Below, piece after piece: positions 51,736-58,890 of a stretch of DNA of 64,000 nucleotides. The notes beneath the pieces were generated by a model that was not told the origin of the DNA, made no database searches, and saw only the letters and a list, made by a program, of their open reading frames with translations. This stretch comes from Rubrivivax gelatinosus (lineage in GTDB: Bacteria > Pseudomonadota > Gammaproteobacteria > Burkholderiales > Burkholderiaceae_C). The position numbers and the translations under genes were made by a program. The stretch covers positions 1 to 64,000 of the forward strand of contig NZ_NRRU01000002.1 of assembly GCF_016583785.1 (NCBI RefSeq). The letters are read 5' to 3'. How positions within the stretch are numbered: position 1 is the stretch's first letter; each line of letters opens with the position of its first letter.

Positions 51736-52761
51736 TCAGTGCAGCAACTCGAAGCGGGAGGCCCAGCGGCTGCTGCCGTCGGCGCCGACGCGGCGTGCGG
51801 CGGCGCGCTCCTCGTGGAAGGCGCGGCCGCTGACGACGACGACCAGATCCGGGTTCTTCGACACCGAACGTGCACCGGCGATCGTGCGCGCCAGGCGCTC
51901 GAGACGATGCGAGCGCCGGAACGACGGGCTGAGCGAAACGCAGAGCACGTCGTAGTGACGCGCCGCGACCAACGTCTGAAGGGCTTCGTCGCTGTCGGGG
52001 TACTCGGACTGCGGCAGCCAGCCCGCCTGCCACAAGGACTCGGCGTCCAGTGCGGCGCCGAGCATGTGCGACTCGCCCGGCTGCGGAACCACCAGCGCCG
52101 AGCGCCCGGCGTGCCCGGCGACGCGTGCGCAGCAACCGTCGAGCTGGCGCAGTTCGGAGAGCAGCCGGCACAGGCCGATCGTGACCTCGGCCTCGGTGCA
52201 GTCGTCCACCGCCCACAGGTCGCCCATGCGCCGCGCCGCGGGCTCGACCAGCCCCGTGAACAGGCGATGCAGCGAGCCGTGTCCGGCGTAGTGCTCGCAG
52301 AGCAGTTCGCGCGCGCCGGCCCCGGTCGGCCCGATCAGGCGGCGCGCCAGTTCGATGCTGCGGCGTTCGTCGACGCAGGCGGGCAAGGACTGGTGCCAGG
52401 CCACCAGCCCCGGCAGCAAAACCGATTCGATCAGCCGCATCACGTCCGGATGCGAACGGCAGATGCCGTGCAGGGGCGCCGGCGGCACCTGCGCAGACGA
52501 GGCCGGCGTCGCGCTCGGCCGCAACACCAGGTTGGCCCCGGCGAAGGCGGAAACACCCATGGGCAGCGCCATGGGCACGGTGCGGCGCTTCACCGCCGCA
52601 CCGAGCACGCCGCGCCAAAGGCGCACAAGGCGGTCGGCTGGGCGTTCGAGCCAGAGAGCCGCGCGATTGGCTCCACTCCACAGCAACGAAACCAGCCTGG
52701 AGGCTTGGCTTGTCGGGGGCGGATCCAAAGCGGGCGCAGGTCCGGTGCTGCGTTCCGTCAT
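51736..52761 (-). CDS. B12-binding-domain regulator of PpaA/AerR type
   Basis: The product is 341 residues. After a disordered N-terminus, residues about 130-215 resemble the helical cap of cobalamin-binding regulators (RLFTGLVEPAARRMGDLWAVDDCTEAEVTIGLCRLLSEL, with the DLW...D/E pattern). Residues 220-330 form a B12-binding Rossmann fold with GESHMLGA (ExHxxG in place of DxHxxG, His ligand kept), YDVLCVSLS, and DLVVVVSGRAF. In purple bacteria such proteins (AerR, PpaA) modulate photosynthesis genes with CrtJ/PpsR. No photosynthesis genes are seen here. Confidence 0.8.
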   Translation of the reverse strand: MTERSTGPAPALDPPPTSQASRLVSLLWSGANRAALWLERPADRLVRLWRGVLGAAVKRRTVPMALPMGVSAFAGANLVLRPSATPASSAQVPPAPLHGICRSHPDVMRLIESVLLPGLVAWHQSLPACVDERRSIELARRLIGPTGAGARELLCEHYAGHGSLHRLFTGLVEPAARRMGDLWAVDDCTEAEVTIGLCRLLSELRQLDGCCARVAGHAGRSALVVPQPGESHMLGAALDAESLWQAGWLPQSEYPDSDEALQTLVAARHYDVLCVSLSPSFRRSHRLERLARTIAGARSVSKNPDLVVVVSGRAFHEERAAARRVGADGSSRWASRFELLH

Positions 52762-52879
52762 GGCCCAATCCTAATCACGAATGGCGACAGCGCATGGTGT
52801 TGCAGCAAACAGTGCGCACTTTCCCTGATGGGCGGACCGGGGCGTTTCCAAGCAACGAGAACGCATCCCGCCAAGCGAT

Positions 52880-54310
52880 ATGAAAACGCCAGGAACGATG
52901 CGCGAGCGGGCCATCCGTTATCGTGGGCCGATGATCCGTTCGAGCATCAAAGGCGCACGTGCGCAGCGATGGCGTGAGGCCGTGCTGCAACTCGGCGCCT
53001 GGGCCTCGCTGACGCTGGCGGTGGCCGCGCTGGCAGCCGCCTGGCTGGCCTACCGCTGGCTGGACCCGACGCCCGAGCGCCGGATCGTGATGGCCAGCGG
53101 CCCGGAGCAAGGTGCGTACGAGGAGTTTGCGCGCCGGTACGTGCCGCTCTTGCGCGCCTACGGCGTCGAGCTCGAGCTGCGCCAGACGCAGGGCTCGGCG
53201 GAGAACCTGCGGCTGCTGCGCGACCCTTCCTCGGGTGTGCAGGTGGCATTCGTGCAAGGCGGTGTCGATCCGCGCGCCGACGCCGGCAATGACGCCCTGG
53301 TATCGCTCGGCACCGTGGCGCACGAGCCGCTGTGGATCTTCTACCGCGAGGACCGTGCCCGCCGTCTCGGGCCAGGCGGGCTCACCCGCGTCGCCCAGTT
53401 GCGCGGCTGGCGTGTCGAGGCCGGCACCACCGGAAGCGGCACGGGGCCGCTGCTGCAGCAGATCCTGCAGGCCAACGGCCTCGAACTCGAGGAGCTGCGG
53501 CTCGGGCGCAGGCCGACGGTGTTCGGCGTCGTCGAGCTGATCCAGGGCCGCGCCGACGCGCTGGTGATGGTGTCTGCCGCCGACGCGCCGCTCGTCCAGT
53601 ACCTGCTGCGCGCGCCGGGCGTGCGCCTGCTGGGCTTCGAACAGGCGGATGCCTATGCCCGGCGTTTCGCCTTCCTCCAGGCGCTGGTGCTGCCGCGTGG
53701 TGTTGTCGACCTCGCCCGTGACGAACCCGCTCGCGACCTGCAGCTGATCGCGACGAACGCGTCGCTGGTGGCGCGCTCCGATCTCCACCCTGCCCTGGTT
53801 CAGCTGCTGGTGCAGGCGGCGAAGCAGGCACACGGCGCCGCCGGCTGGCTTCATGCGGCCGGCGACTTTCCGCAGGCGACGAGCGCCGAATGGCCGCTGG
53901 CGCCGGAGGCCGAGCGCCTGGCGCGCAGCGGGCCGCCCTGGCTGCAGCGGCACCTGCCGTTCTGGCTCGCCAACTTCGTCGATCGCATGTGGATCGTGCT
54001 GCTGCCGCTGCTGGCCGCGATGGTGCCGCTGTCGCGGCTGGTGCCGCCGCTGGTGGCGATGCGTTTTCGCTCGCGGGTCTATCGCTGGTACGCCAACCTG
54101 CGTGAACTGGAACAGGCACTGGAGAAACCGGACGCCGACCTCGGCCGGCTGCAGGCCGAACTCGACCGCATCGACGCGCAGATCGCCCGCATCGGGCTGC
54201 CGCTGGCCTACACCGGCGAGCTCTACGAGTTGCGCGGCCATGTGCACATGGTCAGGAAACGTCTGCTCGCACGCGCCGAACCGTGCGACGCCGCCCCCGC
54301 GAACGCGTGA
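52880..54310 (+). CDS. TAXI-family TRAP transporter solute-binding protein with membrane anchors
   Basis: The 476-residue protein has an N-terminal helix (WASLTLAVAALAAAWLAYRWL, about 45-65), a periplasmic TAXI domain (RIVMASGPEQGAYEEFARRY, AGTTGSGTGPLLQQIL, FGVVELIQGRADALVMVSAAD) and a second helix (IVLLPLLAAMVPLSRLVPPLV, about 375-395) followed by a cytoplasmic helical tail. This anchored form differs from soluble TAXI proteins and lacks a TRAP permease neighbour, so sensing or scaffolding is as likely as transport. An alternative ATG is 52931. Confidence 0.85.
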   Translation: MKTPGTMRERAIRYRGPMIRSSIKGARAQRWREAVLQLGAWASLTLAVAALAAAWLAYRWLDPTPERRIVMASGPEQGAYEEFARRYVPLLRAYGVELELRQTQGSAENLRLLRDPSSGVQVAFVQGGVDPRADAGNDALVSLGTVAHEPLWIFYREDRARRLGPGGLTRVAQLRGWRVEAGTTGSGTGPLLQQILQANGLELEELRLGRRPTVFGVVELIQGRADALVMVSAADAPLVQYLLRAPGVRLLGFEQADAYARRFAFLQALVLPRGVVDLARDEPARDLQLIATNASLVARSDLHPALVQLLVQAAKQAHGAAGWLHAAGDFPQATSAEWPLAPEAERLARSGPPWLQRHLPFWLANFVDRMWIVLLPLLAAMVPLSRLVPPLVAMRFRSRVYRWYANLRELEQALEKPDADLGRLQAELDRIDAQIARIGLPLAYTGELYELRGHVHMVRKRLLARAEPCDAAPANA

Positions 54311-54469
54311 CGCGAGCGCCGGCGCGCACGCCATTTGCCAAGTTTCGAGCGGCGACATCTGGCTATTGCCGCATGCCGGCAGGGCCATGCGAAACCGGCC
54401 ACATTGGCGTCGCGCCGGACGGCCGGCGCGACATGGCCGCAAAGCACTTCCACCTGGACCGAGGCCATC

Positions 54470-54724
54470 ATGGACGAGACCCCGAATCCGATTCGTCACA
54501 ACACGAGCGCCCCTCCGGTCGCCTTGCCCGCCGGGCACGTCGGGCCGGTGATGTTGCCGGGCACGAACCGCGAGATCTGGTGGACCGGGCGGGTGGCGAT
54601 CGGCCTGCGTTACGAACCGCCGGCACCGCGGGAGCCGATCAGCCGGTCGGCGGCCTGGGTACAGTCGCTGATGCTGGCCTGGTCGCGCCGCCAAGGGCAG
54701 CGCCGCAGCGCCCGCACCGCATGA
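54470..54724 (+). CDS. hypothetical 84-residue protein
   Basis: MDETPNPIRHNTSAPPVALPAGHVGPVMLPGTNREIWWTGRVAIGLRYEPP (residues about 1-50) has a compact conserved-looking core (PGTNREIWWTGRVAIGLRY) and a basic C-terminus. There is no signal or helix. Start ATG 54470 has no clear ribosome-binding site. Unrecognised family. Confidence 0.6.
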   Translation: MDETPNPIRHNTSAPPVALPAGHVGPVMLPGTNREIWWTGRVAIGLRYEPPAPREPISRSAAWVQSLMLAWSRRQGQRRSARTA

Positions 54725-54751
54725 GACGCAACAGCGTCGCACCCACCCGCT

Positions 54752-54919
54752 TCAGGTGATCATGCTGCCCACGACGGCCAGCAGCACGAGCGCGCCGGTG
54801 GCGTAGATCACGGTACGCAACAGCTCCCAGTCCAGCCGATCGGCGAGCGCCGCGACTTCGCGCTCGAGCTCCGAATCGGTGATGTCCTCGGGAAACTCCT
54901 CGTCTTCGCTCGCATTCAT
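54752..54919 (-). CDS. small single-pass membrane protein
   Basis: The product is 55 residues: an acidic N-terminus (MNASEDEEFPEDITDSELER) is followed by helix RLDWELLRTVIYATGALVLLAVVGSM. GAGGA precedes the ATG at 10 bases. Orientation is probably N-in with a short periplasmic end. Function unknown. Confidence 0.55.
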   Translation of the reverse strand: MNASEDEEFPEDITDSELEREVAALADRLDWELLRTVIYATGALVLLAVVGSMIT

Positions 54920-54975
54920 GGCTTTCGATCCTCGTCGAGTGCGGCCAGGAGATGGCGCCGTGGCGGGCGCGCCGG

Positions 54976-55443
54976 TCAGCAGGAGACTGAAGGTGGCTTC
55001 GATCTTTGCGGCTGGCGCTTGACGTCCCGCGCAGCCGCAGCCGTGCGGCCATGCCGCCGCAGCACACGCAGGATGGTGCAGACCGTGTCGCGCCAGGGAA
55101 GCTCGTGCGTGAGACGGTTCAGCGCGACGATCGCCGACAGGCGCTCGTCCGAAGCCGGGGTCGGCACGAGACAGCGCAGGTTGGACGCGATGGCGTTCGG
55201 ATCGCTGAGCACGACGACACCCGGGCGCAGTTCGGTCCAGCCCCAACTGGCGGCCACTTCGACACCCTCGAGCGTCGCGGCCCAGACGGTGTCGCCGCTC
55301 CAGCGACCGGCGCCGTCGCGTTTTTCGTTCACGCGTGTGCCCAGATGCCACCACGATGGCCATTCGGCCGGGTCCTCCGGCATGTACCATTCGCGCACCG
55401 GCCACGACCGGATCATCCAGGGTTCGACGCAAACAGAGCCCAT
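54976..55443 (-). CDS. hypothetical Trp-rich protein divergent from luxR
   Basis: The 155-residue soluble protein has unusually many Trp residues near the start (EPWMIRSWPVREWYMPEDPAEWPSWWHLGTRV), then GDTVWAATLEGVEVAASWGWTELRPGVVVLSDPNAI and a basic C-terminal tail. The divergent position and 61-base gap to the LuxR gene suggest a functional link. RsaM-type quorum-sensing modulators of Burkholderia are of similar size and lie next to luxR, but I cannot confirm homology. ATG 55443 has a weak ribosome-binding site. Confidence 0.6.
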   Translation of the reverse strand: MGSVCVEPWMIRSWPVREWYMPEDPAEWPSWWHLGTRVNEKRDGAGRWSGDTVWAATLEGVEVAASWGWTELRPGVVVLSDPNAIASNLRCLVPTPASDERLSAIVALNRLTHELPWRDTVCTILRVLRRHGRTAAAARDVKRQPQRSKPPSVSC

Positions 55444-55504
55444 TACATTACCGTCTGCGAAGGAGTTTGTCGGAACAGCGGCGTTTTGGCGCCTGTGAAC
55501 CGGC

Positions 55505-56233
55505 ATGATGGTTACCGCGATGAAATACCAGGATTACCTGGACATCGGCACCGCCACCGACCGCGCGACGTTCGAATCGCGTCTCGTGCGTTTCGCCCAG
55601 GATCTCGATTTCCCGATCGTGCAGGCCGTGCTGATGGTCAAGCGGCCGGCACAGCCGGCCCTGGTCGCGCGCCTGGGCAATCTGCCGCGCAGCTTCCAGG
55701 AGGCCTCGCTCGACGAAACCGACTCGCGGCGCGACCCGGTCCTGCAGCGGCTGCTGACGGCCAGCCTGCCCTTCGTCTACGACCAGGCGACCTATGTCGA
55801 CGCCGGCGCGGGGGATCTGTGGGAGACGCAGGCGCACTACGGCTTTCGCACCGGGATCTCGATGGCGCTGCACATGCCGGGTGGACGCCAGTTCCTGTTC
55901 GGCGTCGACCGTGACCAGCCGTTGCCCGCGGACGACCGCGATCTGACGCGGCTGATGGCCGACCTGCAGCTGCTGGCCGTCTACGCGCAGGAAACAGCTG
56001 CCCGCGTGATGCTGCCGTCTGCCGAACGCAGCCCGGCCCGCCCGAGGCTCACGCCCCGGGAGCGGGAGGTGCTGCAATGGACACGCGACGGCAAGTCGGC
56101 CTGGGCGATCGGCCAGATCCTGTCGATGAGCGAGCACACGGTGGTTTTTCACCTTCGCAACGCAATGAGTAAGCTCGAGGTCTCCAGCAAACACAGCGCG
56201 GTGCTGAAGGCCATGGAACTGGGCCTGCTCTGA
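55505..56233 (+). CDS. LuxR-family regulator with autoinducer-binding-like domain (LuxR solo)
   Basis: The product is 242 residues. An N-terminal autoinducer-type domain (about 10-165) includes RRDPVLQRLL and HYGFRTGISMALHMPGGRQFLFGVDRD. The C-terminal GerE/LuxR HTH is LTPREREVLQWTRDGKSAWAIGQILSMSEHTVVFHLRNAMSKLEV. Compared with TraR, the Asp-Pro and Gly are kept, but Trp57, Tyr61 and Trp85 appear as Phe, Ser and Tyr, so the ligand may not be a usual AHL. No luxI is present. Start may be 55505 or 55520. Confidence 0.9.
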   Translation: MMVTAMKYQDYLDIGTATDRATFESRLVRFAQDLDFPIVQAVLMVKRPAQPALVARLGNLPRSFQEASLDETDSRRDPVLQRLLTASLPFVYDQATYVDAGAGDLWETQAHYGFRTGISMALHMPGGRQFLFGVDRDQPLPADDRDLTRLMADLQLLAVYAQETAARVMLPSAERSPARPRLTPREREVLQWTRDGKSAWAIGQILSMSEHTVVFHLRNAMSKLEVSSKHSAVLKAMELGLL

Positions 56234-56264
56234 CGATGCGCCTTCGGCGCACCGTGCCGATGGT

Positions 56265-56299
56265 GAAAAAAGAGGCGTCGCCCATGGAGGGCGACGCCT
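56265..56299 (-). terminator. intrinsic terminator for leftward transcript
   Basis: AGGCGTCGCCC-ATGGA-GGGCGACGCCT (11-bp stem) is followed on the minus strand by CTTTTTTC. It would end a transcript coming from the lux-box region; it can also stop read-through from the convergent luxR gene less well. Confidence 0.85.
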
Positions 56300-56386
56300 G
56301 ACGCGAGCGCGCTGGAGGGACGAACGCTCCCGCATCGAATGCCCGGGTCGTGATCACCAGCACTTACCGGGCGCAGAAAACGGAAT

Positions 56387-56461
56387 GCGATCTCCGAAAG
56401 GATCGACCACCGGCCTTATGCAATCAGGCCGGTCATGCAATCGTCATAATTCGGAGATCGC
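56387..56461 (-). ncRNA. candidate structured RNA segment
   Basis: An outer perfect 12-bp inverted repeat (GCGATCTCCGAA, 56387-56398 with 56450-56461) encloses an inner 7-bp stem (ACCGGCC/GGCCGGT, 56409-56415 with 56427-56433) and a repeated ATGCAATC. It lies between the 17-codon ORF and the terminator, so it is probably part of a leftward transcript of about 300 bases. No known RNA family is recognised. Confidence 0.5.
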
Positions 56462-56469
56462 AGCAGGCA

Positions 56470-56523
56470 TCAAAGCCCGCCGGTACGAGGAAAGCCGAAG
56501 AGTTCCGCCAGAAGATCCCACAT
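56470..56523 (-). CDS. possible 17-residue peptide ORF
   Basis: ATG at 56523 reads MWDLLAELFGFPRTGGL. GGAGA is 6 bases upstream, the best ribosome-binding site in this stretch. An in-frame upstream ATG (56577, 35 residues total) lacks one. The gene is located 75 bases downstream of a perfect lux-box dyad. Expression is unproven. Confidence 0.4.
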   Translation of the reverse strand: MWDLLAELFGFPRTGGL

Positions 56524-56597
56524 TTCAGTTCTCCAAATGCCGCCGAATGGCGTTGAATTCGATGTGGTGAATTCCATCAGGAGAGGCCGCATTTGGG

Positions 56598-56617
56598 ACC
56601 TGCAAACCTTTGCAGGT
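56598..56617. promoter_or_regulatory. lux-box-like 20-base dyad
   Basis: ACCTGCAAA-CC-TTTGCAGGT is a perfect 9+2+9 inverted repeat with the ACCTG/CAGGT ends typical of LuxR-type binding sites. It is 365 bases from the luxR gene's end. If it controls leftward transcription, its position relative to the peptide ORF, structured segment and terminator is that of a promoter operator. Confidence 0.65.
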
Positions 56618-56928
56618 TCTGATGCGGTGACCGCCGCAGGGCGGCGCTGCCGGCCGATTGGCAGACGCGACAGGGCGCGGCCATGGCCGGGACACTCGGC
56701 GGCGGCGCCCTGGCGGGACCAGGGGCCGGCGGGTGTCGAGTACGAAGAGCCGGTGCGCAGGCGCGGCGCCGGCTGGCCCGGCAGAGGCGGGCTCGGGGAG
56801 GCGGCGCGGCGCCTTCAGGTGGGCGCGGGCACCGGCAGCACGGACGGCGGCAGCAGCGGCGCCGTCAGCGCCAGACGATCACAGACAACCGGCAGACGAT
56901 TCGTTATCGCCTGCCGCTCGGACCGGGC
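56618..56928. other. intergenic region, no gene recognised
   Basis: About 310 bases of GC-rich sequence. ORFs here are overlapping open frames without start signals or family features, so I do not call any. No luxI remnant was seen. Confidence 0.35.
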
Positions 56929-57153
56929 TCAGCCGAAGGCACAGGAGCCGGGCCCGCCGGCGCGCCCGCAACCGGCGCAAGGGCTCGGCGCGGCAGGGGC
57001 CGCTTCAGGTGCGGCTTTGCCCGCGGCAAATACCGACAACTGCTTCTCGAGCGAAGTCGATTGGCATTGGGGGCAGGCGGGGACGGTGTCGGAACGCACC
57101 AGCGTCTCGAAACGTTGTCCGCAGTCCTGGCAGGCGTATTCGTAGATCGGCAT
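56929..57153 (-). CDS. FmdB-family zinc-ribbon protein
   Basis: The 74-residue protein begins MPIYEYACQDCGQRFETLVRSDTVPACPQCQSTSLEKQLSVF, the FmdB zinc ribbon with two CxxC knuckles. A second cysteine-rich stretch (CAGCGRAGGPGSCAFG) is at the C-terminus. The family was first linked to formamidase regulation, but its general role is unknown. The gene has no close same-strand neighbour. Confidence 0.9.
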   Translation of the reverse strand: MPIYEYACQDCGQRFETLVRSDTVPACPQCQSTSLEKQLSVFAAGKAAPEAAPAAPSPCAGCGRAGGPGSCAFG

Positions 57154-57506
57154 GTCGTCTTGCTTCTGGCCGCGGTGCGGCGTGGTCAACACGCGATTCT
57201 GCGCCAGCGGCGAGTCTGCAAACGCATCATGCGCACCCGAAGAAGCGGCCGCGGCCGCGGCATCGGGCAAGCAGACGCAAGGCATCGACGAAGCAAGTGG
57301 CAGGACGCCCGAGGACGTATTGCGGCTGCACCCGCCCCGGGGCCTCAGTTCGGAGTCGAAACCACGCGTCGTGCACGATGCGCAGCCTGCGCAGAAGCGA
57401 AAAAGCCCGCCCGGTTTCCCGGGCGGGCTCTCGCCGAACTGTGTCTCCGCTTGCGGTTCCTGGTATCCGGAGTGATCCGGAAGAAGGCAAGACGAAAACG
57501 AATAAA
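57154..57506. other. intergenic region between fmdB-like gene and tRNA-Pro remnant
   Basis: About 350 bases without a credible gene; it contains the tRNA terminator at 57399-57429. Confidence 0.4.
57399..57429 (-). terminator. intrinsic terminator downstream of the tRNA-Pro 3' half
   Basis: An 11-bp stem AGCCCGCCCGG/CCGGGCGGGCT with TTTC loop is followed on the minus strand by TTTTTC. It is placed about 80 bases after the tRNA 3' end, as expected for the original tRNA-Pro transcript. Confidence 0.9.
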
Positions 57507-57558
57507 TGGTCGGGGTGGCGGGATTCGAACTCGCGACCCCTTGCACCCCATGCAAGTG
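57507..57558 (-). pseudogene. 3' half of split tRNA-Pro(GGG), including attachment-core copy
   Basis: Read leftward, CACTTGCATGGGGT (the repeated core) is followed by GCAAG, the T arm GCGAG-TTCGAAT-CCCGC, the acceptor strand CACCCCG, A and CCA. This is the 3' part of a tRNA-Pro from the anticodon stem on. The T stem has an A-C mismatch, consistent with loss of function. Joining it to 58326-58364 restores a 77-nt tRNA. Confidence 0.9.
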
Positions 57559-58057
57559 ATCCGCCATAAAAACCCTTAAGAATCAACCGCTTAGCTCGCG
57601 ACCCAGAGATTTCCGGGCATTTTATCCGGGCGCTCCTGCTGCCTCGCGGCTACTGTAAACACGGAGTCCGGCGTTGACCTATGGCTACAGACGCTGAGCC
57701 AAGGTCGCCTGCGACTCGGTCGACATCCATCCTAAGCAAGTTCTGGCCCTTCGTTCGGAGGCCAAAGAGCGCAGTCGAGCCGGTGTGGCCGAGATGCAGG
57801 CCGTCCGCGCCCGGTTTGACCCGGGCGCCGCGCACTTAGAGGTGGTGCGGTTTGCGTCTTGGGCAGTCGCCGAAGATGGTTAACATGCACTCCAACGTTT
57901 GAACGCAATAGAGCGCACGCGTCTAATCATGTGCGCCGTGGCACGATAATAGACGGCGTACTAATAAAAGCACGCTAGGCGAACTGCATAAGTCCGAATT
58001 ACGCGAGACAACACATCCAAAAATTATGTGATGCACGCCGTAACCCAGCATAGAAAA

Positions 58058-58134
58058 TGGTCGGGATGACAGGATTTGAACCTGCGACCCTCGGTCCCCC
58101 AGACCGATGCGCTACCAGGCTGCGCTACATCCCG
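58058..58134 (-). tRNA. tRNA-Pro(GGG), intact, inside the insertion
   Basis: The 77-nt sequence has acceptor CGGGATG/CATCCCG, D arm GCGC-AGCCTGGTA-GCGC, anticodon arm TCGGT-CTGGGGG-ACCGA (anticodon GGG), T arm GCAGG-TTCAAAT-CCTGT, discriminator A and encoded CCA. It differs from the split copy at many positions in the anticodon and T arms, so it is not a simple duplicate. Confidence 0.95.
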
Positions 58135-58161
58135 ACTGCCTCTCCCAAACGGGCGAGGAAT

Positions 58162-58216
58162 GCAAGTGCGTTACCGGGCGTGCTTCCCGGTGACGCACTT
58201 GCCTCACGGGCAAGTG
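58162..58216. repeat. competing hairpins built from tRNA-Pro-like repeats
   Basis: A 17-bp stem (58162-58178 with 58186-58202, one G-T pair) shares its right arm with a second stem (58196-58203 with 58209-58216), so the two cannot form together. The left arm with its flank (ATGCAAGTGCGTTACC, 58160-58175) matches 15 of 16 bases of the tRNA-Pro D/anticodon region at 58331-58346. Confidence 0.8.
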
Positions 58217-58325
58217 ATGCACCGGACGTTCACAGGGGTATCAGAACGATACCCGGATCGGCCTTGCAATGTACTGAACCACTACGACAGGGTATAGATT
58301 TTGCACCAAAACGAGGTTTCCAAGA

Positions 58326-58364
58326 ACCCCATGCAAGTGCGCTACCAGGCTGCGCTACACCCCG
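58326..58364 (-). pseudogene. 5' half of split tRNA-Pro(GGG)
   Basis: Read leftward, CGGGGTG-TA-GCGC-AGCCTGGTA-GCGC-A-CTTGC-ATGGGGT is the 5' 39 nt of a tRNA-Pro through the anticodon loop. After this the sequence (TCTTGGAAACC) no longer matches a tRNA. The promoter-proximal half still has a TATACT -10 element upstream. Confidence 0.92.
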
Positions 58365-58376
58365 ACGAAGCCTCGC

Positions 58377-58408
58377 AGTATACCCTAGAAGAACGCCAAT
58401 CGAGTCAA
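58377..58408 (-). promoter_or_regulatory. probable promoter of the tRNA-Pro locus
   Basis: TATACT (58377-58382) lies 13 bases before the tRNA 5' end. A TTGACT at 58403-58408 is the best -35, though the 20-base spacer is long. Transcription would pass through the half tRNA and the hairpins before the intact tRNA-Pro. Confidence 0.5.
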
Positions 58409-58857
58409 GGCGTCAACAATTCGCGAATCGACAGCAGTTCGGCGCGCAGCCCGTCCAGATCGTCCGACGAAGCGAGCACGCCGCGGTCGCCGAGGCCGAT
58501 CAGGTCGCCGACACCGCGCTCCACGTCGGGTGTGTCTTCGCCATCCAAGGCCGGCAGCGCGGTCGCGTCGGCCGGATCGACTGCGGCGGAACGCGCACCG
58601 GGGTGATTCTCGGACAGTCGGTTGCGGGCTCCGCTGATCGTGAAGCCCTGCTCGTAGAGCAGTTCGCGAATGCGCCGGATCAGCAGCACCTCGTGGTGCT
58701 GGTAGTAGCGCCGGTTGCCACGGCGCTTCATGGGCTTGAGCTGCGTGAACTCCTGCTCCCAGTACCGCAGCACATACGGTTTGACACCGCAGAGCTCGCT
58801 CACCTCACCGATCGTGAAGTAGCGTTTGGCGGGGATGGCGGGAAGCGTTTTCTCCAC
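58405..58857 (-). CDS. MerR-family transcriptional regulator
   Basis: The 150-residue protein has the MerR winged-helix start AKRYFTIGEVSELCGVKPYVLRYWEQEFTQLKPMKRRGNRRYYQHHEVLLIRRIRELLYEQGFTISGARNRL (residues about 10-80) with no effector domain, only an acidic tail. This form always follows ihfA in Burkholderiales. Start is GTG 58857 (MEKTLPAIPAKRYF), preferred to an upstream TTG. Role unknown; it is not obviously metal-responsive, as no C-terminal cysteines are present. Confidence 0.92.
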   Translation of the reverse strand: MEKTLPAIPAKRYFTIGEVSELCGVKPYVLRYWEQEFTQLKPMKRRGNRRYYQHHEVLLIRRIRELLYEQGFTISGARNRLSENHPGARSAAVDPADATALPALDGEDTPDVERGVGDLIGLGDRGVLASSDDLDGLRAELLSIRELLTP

Positions 58858-58890
58858 TGAAAACAACAGGATCGACGCGGGATCGAGACT

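Larger units (their letters stand above)
57545..58339. mobile_element. 781-bp site-specific insertion in tRNA-Pro
   Basis: The 14-bp sequence ACCCCATGCAAGTG occurs at 57545-57558 and 58326-58339, exactly 781 bp apart, and each copy adjoins one half of the same tRNA-Pro. Removing one repeat plus the 767 bp between restores the tRNA. The insert is AT-richer than its surroundings in 57840-58060, has no integrase-like ORF, and carries an intact tRNA-Pro(GGG) (58058-58134) plus hairpin repeats. It is interpreted as a remnant or mini-element integrated by a tyrosine recombinase. Confidence 0.75.

Noticed and set aside
57650-57835. 61-codon minus-strand ORF in the insertion, possible integrase remnant
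   Set aside because: No integrase motif, no ribosome-binding site, composition unlike a recombinase.
57545-58339. Group I intron in the tRNA-Pro anticodon loop
   Set aside because: A 14-bp direct repeat at both junctions and an internal complete tRNA fit site-specific integration, not an intron; no group I core was recognised.
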